A stretch of DNA of 18,748 bases from Proteobacteria bacterium UBA964. Its GTDB lineage: Bacteria > Pseudomonadota > Gammaproteobacteria > Steroidobacterales > Steroidobacteraceae. The notes below the pieces were generated by a model. It was not told the origin of the DNA. It made no database searches and was given only the letters and a program-made list of their open reading frames with translations. Both the position numbers and the translations under genes were made by a program. Within the stretch, counting starts at the first letter, position 1, and every line of letters starts with the position of its first letter. Of the stretch, positions 1 through 5,888 are shown one piece after another. The stretch lies in assembly GCA_002292945.1 (NCBI GenBank), contig DBCG01000088.1, forward strand, positions 2,560-21,307. The letters run 5' to 3'.

Positions 1-133
1 GCAGCGCTATCTGGATGTCACCACCGGGGCGAAGACCCGCTCGCGCAACGGCCACATGATGACCGTCGTCAGCCAACGCCTCACCGACGAAGAGAAGGCT
101 GCGCTCGCCAACTACATCCAGGGCCTGCGCTGA
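1..133 (+). CDS. C-terminal end of a c-type cytochrome (cytochrome c4-like), partial
   Basis: The window opens inside a plus-strand gene; reading from base 2 gives 43 residues ending NYIQGLR and a TGA at 131-133. The segment with GHMM followed by LTDEEKAALANYIQGL is the usual C-terminus of class I cytochrome c domains: a methionine that serves as distal haem ligand, then the last amphipathic helix. The CxxCH haem site lies outside the window. Cytochrome c4 is a periplasmic di-haem electron carrier feeding terminal oxidases. The stop overlaps the dsbA start by one base (TGATG), so the two are probably translationally coupled; a c4-dsbA pairing is common in gammaproteobacteria. The family call rests on the short tail plus the neighbour. 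Confidence 0.7.
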   Translation, partial: QRYLDVTTGAKTRSRNGHMMTVVSQRLTDEEKAALANYIQGLR

Positions 134-837
134 TGCGCACGCTCGCCCTCGCGCTGCTCGCGATGATCGCCACCGGCGCGACCCCGCATGCGCTCGCGCA
201 AGGCACGCCGGCGGCGCGCCCCGCGGCGGCACCCCCCGCCAGCACGCCGATCCCCGCCAAGTGGCAGGCCGGCCGTCACTACCGCCTCCTCAACCCTGCC
301 GTGCCCACCACTATCGCGCCGGGCAAGGTCGAGGTAGTCGAGGTGTTCTGGTATGGCTGCGGCGCCTGCTACATGCTCGATCCGTATCTCGAGAGCTGGA
401 AGAAGACCAAGCCCGCAGCGGCCGAGCTCGTGCGCCTCCCGGTCACCTGGAACGACAGCGCCAAGCGCCACGCGAAGCTCTTCTATGCGCTGCAGGCGCT
501 GAAACAGGACGGGCGCCTCCATACCAAGGTCTTCGACAGCATCCATCGCGGCGGCAACGGCCTCATCGCCCGCGACGACGCGAGCACGCTCGCCCTGCAG
601 CGGGACTGGGCGAAGGCCAATGGCGTCGATCCGACGGCCTTCACCAACGCTTGGAACTCCATGTCGGTCGATGTGAAGCTGCGCCAAGCCGATGACCTCG
701 TGCGCCGCTACCGCGTCGAGGGCACGCCGGCGATGATCATCAACGGCAAGTACTTCACCGACATCAACTCCGCTGGTGGCGTGCCGCAGATGCTCGAACT
801 CATCAACGCCCTCGTCGCTGCGGAAACCCGCCGCTGA
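133..837 (+). CDS. dsbA: Thiol:disulfide interchange protein DsbA
   Basis: This is a 234-residue periplasmic oxidase that introduces disulfides into exported proteins. Residues 1-23 form a signal peptide (MRT, hydrophobic core, cleavage near ALAQG), followed by an Ala/Pro-rich linker. The thioredoxin active site is at FWYGCGACY (C76 and C79), with an inserted helical domain, and the cis-proline loop is at EGTPAMIING (P199). Length and layout fit DsbA. The dipeptide between the cysteines is Gly-Ala, not the Pro-His of E. coli DsbA, which should change the redox potential. The ATG overlaps the cytochrome stop by one base, which supports this start. corA follows after 45 bp. Confidence 0.9.
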   Translation: MRTLALALLAMIATGATPHALAQGTPAARPAAAPPASTPIPAKWQAGRHYRLLNPAVPTTIAPGKVEVVEVFWYGCGACYMLDPYLESWKKTKPAAAELVRLPVTWNDSAKRHAKLFYALQALKQDGRLHTKVFDSIHRGGNGLIARDDASTLALQRDWAKANGVDPTAFTNAWNSMSVDVKLRQADDLVRRYRVEGTPAMIINGKYFTDINSAGGVPQMLELINALVAAETRR

Positions 838-882
838 GACCGCGGCGCGCGCTCCAGATCGTGCGCGCCAGACGGTGCGCCG

Positions 883-1860
883 ATGATCAGTAGTTTCCTG
901 CTCGACGCGACCGGGCTGCATCGCCGCGAGGTCGCCCCGGGGACACCGGTGCCCGACGGCTCGATCTGGGTCGATCTGCTCGAGCCCTCCGCCGACGAGG
1001 AGCAACGCCTCGAGTCGCAGCTCAGCATCGATGTGCCGACCCCCGAGGAGATGCGCGAGATCGAGACCTCGAACCGCCTCTACGAAGAGGCCGGTGTGCT
1101 CTACATGACGGCGACCGTCGTCACCAAGATCGAGACCGACCGCCCCGAGAGCAGTCAGGTCACTTTCATCCTGACGCCTGACACGCTCGTCACCAACCGC
1201 TACACCGACCCGCTGCCGTTCCGCCGCTTCATCGCTTACGCCGCGCGACACGCGGCGCAGTGCACCACTGCGATCGCCGTGCTCGCAGGGTTGCTCGAGG
1301 CGCTCGTCAACCGCATCGCCGATGTGCTCGAGCGGATCGCCGCCGACATGGACACGCTGTCGTCCGAGGTGTTCACGCCGCCTGCGCCCGGAATGCGTCG
1401 CCGAACCCGCGACTACCGCGCCATCCTCGAGCGCGTCGGTCGCGCGGGCGATCTCAACTCCAAGGCGCGCGAAGCCCTCTCCAGCCTGTCGCGCCTGCTC
1501 GTGTTCCTGCAGCAGGCCGAGCATCCGCAGATGAACACCGAGATGCGCAACCGCCTGCGCACCCTGTCGCGCGATGTCAGCCAGATGAGCGACCACGCCG
1601 GCTTCATCGCCTCGAAGGTGCAGTTCCAGCTCGATGCGACGCTCGGCATGATCAACATCGACCAGAACAACATCCTCAAGATCTTCTCGGTCGCCACGGT
1701 CGTGCTGTTGCCGCCGTCGGTGATCGGCGCCATCTTCGGCATGAACTTCGACCTGATCCCGGCCGCCAGCCAACCTTGGGGGTTCTGGGGCGCGATCGGC
1801 CTGATGGTGGTGTCCGCCGTCGTGCCCTGGTGGGCGTTCAAGCGGTTGGGGTGGTTGTAG
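883..1860 (+). CDS. corA: CorA-family magnesium/divalent metal transporter
   Basis: This 325-residue protein is a CorA-type inner-membrane channel for Mg2+ (possibly Co2+/Ni2+). It has a long charged cytoplasmic N-terminal domain with extended helices (about residues 130-255), a stalk ending INIDQNNILKIFSV, a first membrane helix (about 265-285), the diagnostic selectivity loop GMN at 286-288 (IFGMNFDLIP), and a second membrane helix (about 300-318). The C-terminus WWAFKRLGWL is the usual basic CorA tail. The ATG has only a weak upstream Shine-Dalgarno. The gene converges with brnA, whose stop is 10 bp away, leaving little room for a terminator. It appears to be intact housekeeping DNA. Confidence 0.92.
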   Translation: MISSFLLDATGLHRREVAPGTPVPDGSIWVDLLEPSADEEQRLESQLSIDVPTPEEMREIETSNRLYEEAGVLYMTATVVTKIETDRPESSQVTFILTPDTLVTNRYTDPLPFRRFIAYAARHAAQCTTAIAVLAGLLEALVNRIADVLERIAADMDTLSSEVFTPPAPGMRRRTRDYRAILERVGRAGDLNSKAREALSSLSRLLVFLQQAEHPQMNTEMRNRLRTLSRDVSQMSDHAGFIASKVQFQLDATLGMINIDQNNILKIFSVATVVLLPPSVIGAIFGMNFDLIPAASQPWGFWGAIGLMVVSAVVPWWAFKRLGWL

Positions 1861-1878
1861 GCGCGGGTCTCAGGCGGC
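1853..1878. repeat. Left copy of a 26-bp imperfect direct repeat flanking brnTA
   Basis: This 26-bp segment covers the corA stop and the brnA stop and matches 2446-2471 at 22 of 26 positions by eye. All four differences are transitions. The repeat brackets the toxin-antitoxin module and may be a footprint of its insertion or of a local duplication. Confidence 0.45.
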
Positions 1879-2082
1879 CCAGTCCATCCTGAGCCGCTTC
1901 TTGCCCGCGGCGCAGTCGCGCAGGTAGAGATTGATCAGGTTCTGGTATGGGATGTTCGTCTCCTCGGCGAGCCCCTTGAAGTAGTCGATGGTGGACTCAT
2001 CCAAGCGGATCGTGATCTGGCGCTTCGCCTTCTTCACGTAAGGGTTGGGCCTCGAGCGGGAGAAGTCGTAGCGCTTCTTCAT
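1870..2082 (-). CDS. brnA: BrnA-type antitoxin (ribbon-helix-helix)
   Basis: This 70-residue protein begins MKKRYDFSRSRPNPYVKK and contains RQITIRLDESTIDYF followed by two helices, the pattern of a ribbon-helix-helix DNA-binding antitoxin. BrnA neutralises the BrnT ribonuclease toxin and represses the operon. The start is fixed by the 4-bp ATGA overlap with the brnT stop (2079-2082); a longer open frame upstream runs antisense to nothing recognisable and only shadows brnT. The order toxin then antitoxin is normal for this family. The antitoxin looks complete although its toxin partner does not. Confidence 0.85.
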   Translation of the reverse strand: MKKRYDFSRSRPNPYVKKAKRQITIRLDESTIDYFKGLAEETNIPYQNLINLYLRDCAAGKKRLRMDWAA

Positions 2083-2282
2083 GCCAGGAACCTCGCGTAG
2101 TCGAGGCGTTCGGAGGCGGTCGCCCGACGCGCCGAGATGATGCGGATGACCTCGTCGGCTCTCCGATAGCAGTGACACACGACCAATACCCTCGATGCGA
2201 TGCTGATGCCGAGCAGCACGCCATGCTTGGCCTTGTTGGCCCGGCTCTTCACCGGGTCCCACTCGAAGACGATGTTCGACAT
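2079..2282 (-). CDS. brnT: BrnT-like toxin, internally shortened
   Basis: This 67-residue protein has the BrnT start (FEWDPVKSRANKAKHGV) and the BrnT end (VIRIISARRATASERLDYARFLA), so the family is clear. BrnT proteins are normally about 90 residues, and the segment after KHGV, which usually carries SFEEA...DPDH...E, is missing: KHGV runs almost directly into the IGxSxxxRVLVVCHCYR strand. The reading frame is kept, so this looks like an in-frame deletion of roughly 25-30 codons. The toxin (a RelE-like RNase) is therefore probably inactive, though a shortened functional variant cannot be excluded. The ATG is preceded by an AT-rich promoter with a palindrome. Confidence 0.75.
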   Translation of the reverse strand: MSNIVFEWDPVKSRANKAKHGVLLGISIASRVLVVCHCYRRADEVIRIISARRATASERLDYARFLA

Positions 2283-2290
2283 GATTACGA

Positions 2291-2311
2291 TATACTTACG
2301 ACGTAGTTATA
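2291..2311 (-). promoter_or_regulatory. Palindromic operator in the brnTA promoter
   Basis: An odd-length palindrome of the form TATA-N2-TACG-A-CGTA-N2-TATA lies 9 bp upstream of the brnT start codon, with 8 of 10 base pairs matching on each side of the centre. On the minus strand it sits between a possible -35 (TTGTTA) and a possible -10 (TATATC or TATCGT), the position expected for autorepression by BrnA. The assignment is inferred from symmetry and location. Confidence 0.5.
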
Positions 2312-2417
2312 ACAAGCCGGACGCTCATGGTGTCGATCACCGGCGACAAGAAGATATCGTCGGCAGCCTGCTGATGTCCGGCCAGAATCCGGCTGAAAAC
2401 GGCCTTAATGCGATGGT

Positions 2418-2443
2418 GCCGGACGCCGCTTCAAGCGTCCGGC
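2418..2443. repeat. Perfect 9-bp inverted repeat (hairpin)
   Basis: GCCGGACGC at 2418-2426 and its exact complement at 2435-2443 are separated by an 8-base loop. The same 9-mer recurs in direct orientation at 2316-2324 near the brnT promoter. No T-tract follows on either strand, so it is not a standard intrinsic terminator. It could be a REP-like element or a processing signal upstream of the tRNA. Confidence 0.5.
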
Positions 2444-2445
2444 GG

Positions 2446-2471
2446 GGTCGTAGACGCGGGCCTCAGACGGC
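2446..2471. repeat. Right copy of the 26-bp imperfect direct repeat flanking brnTA
   Basis: This is the partner of 1853-1878, in the same orientation, with 22 of 26 bases identical. It lies between the 9-bp hairpin and the tRNA promoter. Confidence 0.45.
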
Positions 2472-2508
2472 GGCGGGGGTTCGCTCAGGCGGCGCCGAGC
2501 GTTCCGGC

Positions 2509-2514
2509 TATAAT
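2509..2514 (+). promoter_or_regulatory. -10 element of the tRNA-Arg promoter
   Basis: A perfect TATAAT stands 8 bp before the tRNA 5' end and is followed by GCC, the GC-rich discriminator typical of stringently controlled stable-RNA promoters. No good -35 hexamer is visible at 16-18 bp. Confidence 0.6.
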
Positions 2515-2522
2515 GCCAACGG

Positions 2523-2599
2523 GCGCCCGTAGCTCAGCTGGATAGAGTACTGCCCTCCGAAGGCAGGGGTCACAAGTTCGAATCTTGTCGGGCGCGCCA
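2523..2599 (+). tRNA. tRNA-Arg (anticodon CCG)
   Basis: This is a 77-nt cloverleaf. The acceptor strands GCGCCCG (2523-2529) and CGGGCGC (2589-2595) pair perfectly, with discriminator G and an encoded CCA at 2597-2599. The D arm carries AGCTCAGCTGGATAGAG, the anticodon loop is CTCCGAA on a TGCC/GGCA stem (anticodon CCG, codon CGG, Arg), and the T arm contains GTTCGAATC. tRNA-Arg genes are frequent integration sites. The DNA just downstream is decayed and foreign-looking, but I found no second copy of the tRNA 3' end in the window. Confidence 0.96.
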
Positions 2600-2629
2600 A
2601 CTCCACGGACTCGATACCCTCCTCACTCA

Positions 2630-2644
2630 GGGCAGCATCTGCCC
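2630..2644 (+). terminator. Possible hairpin after tRNA-Arg
   Basis: GGGCAG and CTGCCC form a perfect 6-bp stem with a 3-base loop 30 bp beyond the tRNA 3' end. There is no T-run after it, so termination or 3' trailer processing is only a possibility. It overlaps the tail of the HNH pseudogene on the other strand. Confidence 0.25.
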
Positions 2645-3138
2645 CGGGTAGTTCTGCAAGACGCCCTACGTAGCGGCATCGCCATCGCATTTCTTCCAGC
2701 TCAGCCCGCCACTGACGACGAGCAGGTTCAGGGATCGTTGGCGAACCTCTTGCGCTTCTCGTCGGTCCACTGGAACGCGTTGATCGACAACGCATTCTCC
2801 TTCGCTACGACCTTAGCGATATGAACCAAGTTGCTGGGGCCCTGAGCTCTCACGAAACCGCTTCGGTATCCCGAGTAGGAATTAATCGACACACCGATCA
2901 TGACGAGACAGCAGCGGTTACAGGCGCGATCGCTCCGGGTGCGCTTGCGAGGTTCGGTTTTGATGTCGCGGAGGTCGCACCATAAAATGTCGTTTCGCGT
3001 ATCACAGCCGTTGCGATCGGCGTTGCGCCACCTCAGTTCAAACTCCCTCGGAGAGTAGCGGATCGTCGACGCTCTACCTTCTTCGGCGAATCCCTCCAAG
3101 ACCCCGAGGGCGGAGTCGGTGCGTCGACTCCCTGCCAC
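2640..3138 (-). pseudogene. Decayed HNH endonuclease (DUF1524/GmrSD-like)
   Basis: On the minus strand a 136-codon frame from 3138 to 2728 holds WRNADRNGCDTRNDIL, the hallmark of small secreted DUF1524 HNH nucleases, then SYSGYRSGFVRAQG and FQWTDEKRKRFANDP, which match later conserved blocks of the same family. The family normally has an Asp-His catalytic pair in a QIDHVVAL-like strand; here the aligned residues are Ala108-Lys109 (VHIAKVVA), so the active site is gone. After ANDP the frame hits a stop, but shifting one base restores LNLLVVSGGLS then CDGDAAT, followed by another stop where WLP is expected. The middle block (about residues 62-85) is also poorly conserved. A signal-like hydrophobic stretch in another frame (about 3150-3200) may be the lost N-terminus. 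The family match is from memory of its motifs. Confidence 0.65.
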
Positions 3139-3497
3139 GAACCAATGATCGTCACCGATACCGTAATAAGGGGCAGCGCCGTGAAAGCCGGGCTCAACGA
3201 ATCAAGAGTTTTTTCACTTTCCGCGGATGCATCGACCGAGTCGCCGAGACAACCGCCTTTCAAAATGTCCCGCTCGCAGGCCACGGGCGACGACACAGCA
3301 GCGGCGCCCCTGTCACGCAGTCATCATCGCGCCTAAAGCGACGACGGTCTTTACGATAGACCGCTGTCATGCCGTAACCCTATGATTGGAAGACATTGAA
3401 TTTTCTATCGTGCTCTGCTGCTGAAGCCGCGGAGATACCCCGGTCGCGATCCTGACCCCCATGCCGGGTGTACAATCACAGAAGGAGGACACTCACC
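3139..3497. other. Gene-free region upstream of the TetR regulator
   Basis: About 360 bp of lower-GC DNA between the HNH remnant and the TetR gene. Short open frames on both strands show no recognisable domain. It presumably contains the TetR promoter, but I see no convincing -35/-10 pair. The ribosome binding site AAGGAGG at 3482-3488 belongs to the next gene. Confidence 0.5.
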
Positions 3498-4178
3498 TTG
3501 CCCGTAAAGAAAAAACCGTCGGTCAACGGCGTCCACCGTCGCACTTGGCGGACCAAGAAAGCCAGCAACACACGATTCCGTATCCTTGAGTCAACGCTGG
3601 ATTGCCTGGTCGAGATCGGCTTCACCAACACCTCCATCGCAACGATCGCAGCCAAAGCCGGCTTGTCGCGGGGTGCCGTCCAGTTTCATTTTCCAACCAA
3701 ATCCGCAGCTATAGAGGCTGTTACCAACCACATCCTGCAGCGGCGGCTCGATGTCTACCGCGCCGACATGGCGAAGATACTACCGTCGGAAGACTTCCTC
3801 GAACATGCGTTAACCGCCTATTGGAAGCAGGTCACACGACCGGAGTTCGTGGCGCAACAGGAGATTGCCCTCGCAGCGCGCACCGATGCCCGTCTCGCCG
3901 AGGTGCTGGGCCTCGCATACCGTGAGTATGTCGCGCGATCACGCGAGCCTTTTCTAGCCGAATTCCCGGCCTGGAAGGCGTCGCGCGACAAGTACGAGAT
4001 GGGCGCCAACTTCGCCCAATACTTAATCGAAGGTATGGCGTGGGGATACACTAACCGCTATCTGACCGATGACGCGGTGGGCGCTATGCTCGATAAGCTG
4101 CGCGCCGTCGTTGACGCTTTGCTCGAGGAGCGGCCGACGACAACGGCACGACGTGGAGCACCCCGCAAGACTCGTTGA
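3498..4178 (+). CDS. TetR/AcrR-family transcriptional regulator
   Basis: This 226-residue regulator has a basic N-terminal tail and then a TetR DNA-binding domain: RFRILESTLDCLVEIGFTN, helix-turn-helix at about 44-66 (TSIATIAAKAGLSRGAVQFHF) and PTKSAAIEAV. The C-terminal ligand/dimer domain (about 80-210) is divergent, as is usual. I chose the TTG at 3498 because AAGGAGG ends 9 bp before it; an in-frame GTG at 3468 lies upstream of that site and would need a different one. It converges with the MFS gene that ends the leftward operon (37-bp gap). TetR proteins beside catabolic or efflux operons usually sense the pathway substrate, so this is the best candidate regulator of the divergent operons. 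No operator match was found. Confidence 0.88.
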   Translation: MPVKKKPSVNGVHRRTWRTKKASNTRFRILESTLDCLVEIGFTNTSIATIAAKAGLSRGAVQFHFPTKSAAIEAVTNHILQRRLDVYRADMAKILPSEDFLEHALTAYWKQVTRPEFVAQQEIALAARTDARLAEVLGLAYREYVARSREPFLAEFPAWKASRDKYEMGANFAQYLIEGMAWGYTNRYLTDDAVGAMLDKLRAVVDALLEERPTTTARRGAPRKTR

Positions 4179-4215
4179 GCACCGGCGACCATGACATTCG
4201 GCCGTCAGATGCCGA

Positions 4216-5472
4216 TCATGCGCCCAGCGCGCTTTCCTCCATCGGGCGGTCAGATCGTCGATTCTCCAGAAGCATAAAAGTGCCGGCCGAGAGGACCAAA
4301 GGAAGGAGCGCACACCAGCTGAATCCCTCTGCCCAACCGATGGTCGGCGCAAGGTAGCTGATCATCAACGGCGAGATCAGCCACGCGGTGGTGACCGCTA
4401 ACGAGCCGATAGCTGCCGATGCGGTACCGCGGATCTCGGTCGGATAGAGTTCAGCGATCATCGGCACCCGGACTGCCTCGGATCCGTAGAAGAACACGAT
4501 GGAAAGCCCGAGGCCGAGGATCAGCGGCACACCTGGTAGCCACAGCGTCAACCCGAAGAACACGGCGCCGAGCAGCGCCCAGATGACCAGCGTGTTCCGC
4601 CTTGTGGTGATGAACTCGCCGGTCACCGAAGCGAGCAGGTAACCGATTGCACCGATCGCGAACGAACTGCCGGCGATGCGCGCCGCCTCACCGGCATCGA
4701 CACCATGCGCTTCGACGAGGTAGACCGGCAGGAAATAGGTCGTGCCGCCGATCGCTAGACTGATGAGGAAGCTACCGGCGAAGCAGACAATGCTGCGCTG
4801 GCGGTAGGCCGGAGAGAAGAGCACCCGCAGACCATCCATCAATGATGCATGCCGAACGTGCTTCGCGGCGCGCACCGCTTCGAAGCGGGTCGACTCTGGA
4901 AGCAAACGGCCGAGTAGGGGCGCAATCAAGGCTATCGCGAATCCGAACATGAAGATGGCTCGCCAGCCATGATCGCGCAGCAACGGCGTCGCGACCAAGG
5001 CCGCGAAGGCGAAACCGAGCGGATAGCCCATCTGCAGCAGTCCCGCGATCAGACCGCGGAAACGCTTGGCCGCGGCTTCGATTACGATGGTGTTGGCGAT
5101 CGGGTAAAGTCCGGCACCGATCGCGAACCCAAGTACACGATAGACGGTGAGATCGGTAAGTCCCTTTGCGAACCCCTGCGCTGCCACCATCAGCGCCGAC
5201 GCGAGCAACAGTAGGGTGAAAACGCGTTTACGCCCGTAGCGATCGCTGGCCATGCCGGCGAACACCACCATCACGCTTGCCGCCAGGAAAGATGCGGAAA
5301 GCATCTGACCGATAACCTCTAATCCTATATCGAACTCTGCGGTGATCGCCGGTACCGCATAGGAGAACAAGGACTGATCGGCGGTCGAAAGGGAGACACC
5401 GATCAAGCAGACGAGGAATGGTCGCCATACCGCGGCCATCGCGGAGCCGAGACCGTCGAGGCGGTCGCTCAC
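4216..5472 (-). CDS. MFS transporter (leftward operon)
   Basis: This 418-residue major facilitator protein has about 12 predicted membrane helices. The first helix carries TADQSLFSYAVP (D32), the loop 2-3 signature is GMASDRYGRKR (73-83), and PESTRF (192-197) marks the central loop, as in organic-acid and sugar-type MFS families. It is closely related to the MFS protein at 16717-18036: both have DQS-F-YAVP, EFDIGL, RG-I-GLLQ-GYPLG, HGWR and GRLLPES-RFEA. It is the last gene of the leftward operon and its ATG overlaps the preceding CMD-like stop by 4 bp. It probably imports or exports a small organic anion of this pathway; direction and substrate cannot be read from sequence. Confidence 0.88.
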   Translation of the reverse strand: MSDRLDGLGSAMAAVWRPFLVCLIGVSLSTADQSLFSYAVPAITAEFDIGLEVIGQMLSASFLAASVMVVFAGMASDRYGRKRVFTLLLLASALMVAAQGFAKGLTDLTVYRVLGFAIGAGLYPIANTIVIEAAAKRFRGLIAGLLQMGYPLGFAFAALVATPLLRDHGWRAIFMFGFAIALIAPLLGRLLPESTRFEAVRAAKHVRHASLMDGLRVLFSPAYRQRSIVCFAGSFLISLAIGGTTYFLPVYLVEAHGVDAGEAARIAGSSFAIGAIGYLLASVTGEFITTRRNTLVIWALLGAVFFGLTLWLPGVPLILGLGLSIVFFYGSEAVRVPMIAELYPTEIRGTASAAIGSLAVTTAWLISPLMISYLAPTIGWAEGFSWCALLPLVLSAGTFMLLENRRSDRPMEESALGA

Positions 5473-5879
5473 CAGTCCATCCGCGGTTTTCCGAGACGCG
5501 CGAGCATCGCCAGATGGTCTTGATAGCCCTGCTCGACGGCGCGCCGCGCAGTGCCGGCGGCGGGGAATCCAGCCTCAAGACCCGCTAGCAACAGTATCTC
5601 GTCGACCTGGCGACGCGAGACACCATGGTGGATGGCGGCCCGGACAAAGTATCGGCAGTCCTGATGAGCGGCGGCGAGCAGAGCTATTGCGCAAAGAATC
5701 TTCGTGGGCAGCGGGATCGAGTCGGCTTCCCATACCTGCGGGGCGATTCGGCACATCAGCACCTGATTGAACTCACCGTCCCCCAACTGGGCGCAAAGTT
5801 CACCGCCGTAGTCGTTACCGAAGATGCGCGTGAACATCCGTCGGGCGCGTTCGAGTTCCTCGGGTACGATGGGTTGCAT
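5469..5879 (-). CDS. CMD-like (carboxymuconolactone decarboxylase family) protein 1
   Basis: This 136-residue all-helical protein has the CMD/AhpD core pattern TKILCAIALLAAAHQDCRYFVRAA..HHGVSRRQVDEILLLAGLEAGFPAA. The family includes gamma-carboxymuconolactone decarboxylase and AhpD-type peroxidase partners. The AhpD CxxC pair is absent; only an isolated C75 sits near that site, so thiol peroxidase activity is unlikely. It shares TKILC-IA, the A-H/F-H spacing and EILLL-GLEAGFP-A with the CMD-like protein at 10517-10891 in the same operon. The ATG lies 9 bp after the M24 stop with GAGGG upstream, and its stop overlaps the MFS start. A hydrolyase, decarboxylase or partner role in the pathway is inference. 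Confidence 0.75.
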   Translation of the reverse strand: MQPIVPEELERARRMFTRIFGNDYGGELCAQLGDGEFNQVLMCRIAPQVWEADSIPLPTKILCAIALLAAAHQDCRYFVRAAIHHGVSRRQVDEILLLAGLEAGFPAAGTARRAVEQGYQDHLAMLARLGKPRMDW

Positions 5880-5888
5880 AACGAACCC

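Noticed and set aside
112..1773. 553-codon minus-strand open frame
   Set aside because: It lies antisense to dsbA and corA, which have clear domains; the Arg/His/Asp-rich translation is a typical high-GC shadow.
2508..2795. 95-codon minus-strand frame across the tRNA
   Set aside because: Its end (RFELVTPAFGGQYSIQLSYG) is the well-known false translation of the tRNA-Arg complement; the rest is another frame of the HNH relic.
4179..4215. Bidirectional terminator between the TetR gene and the MFS gene
   Set aside because: The 37-bp convergent gap has no convincing stem with a T-tract.
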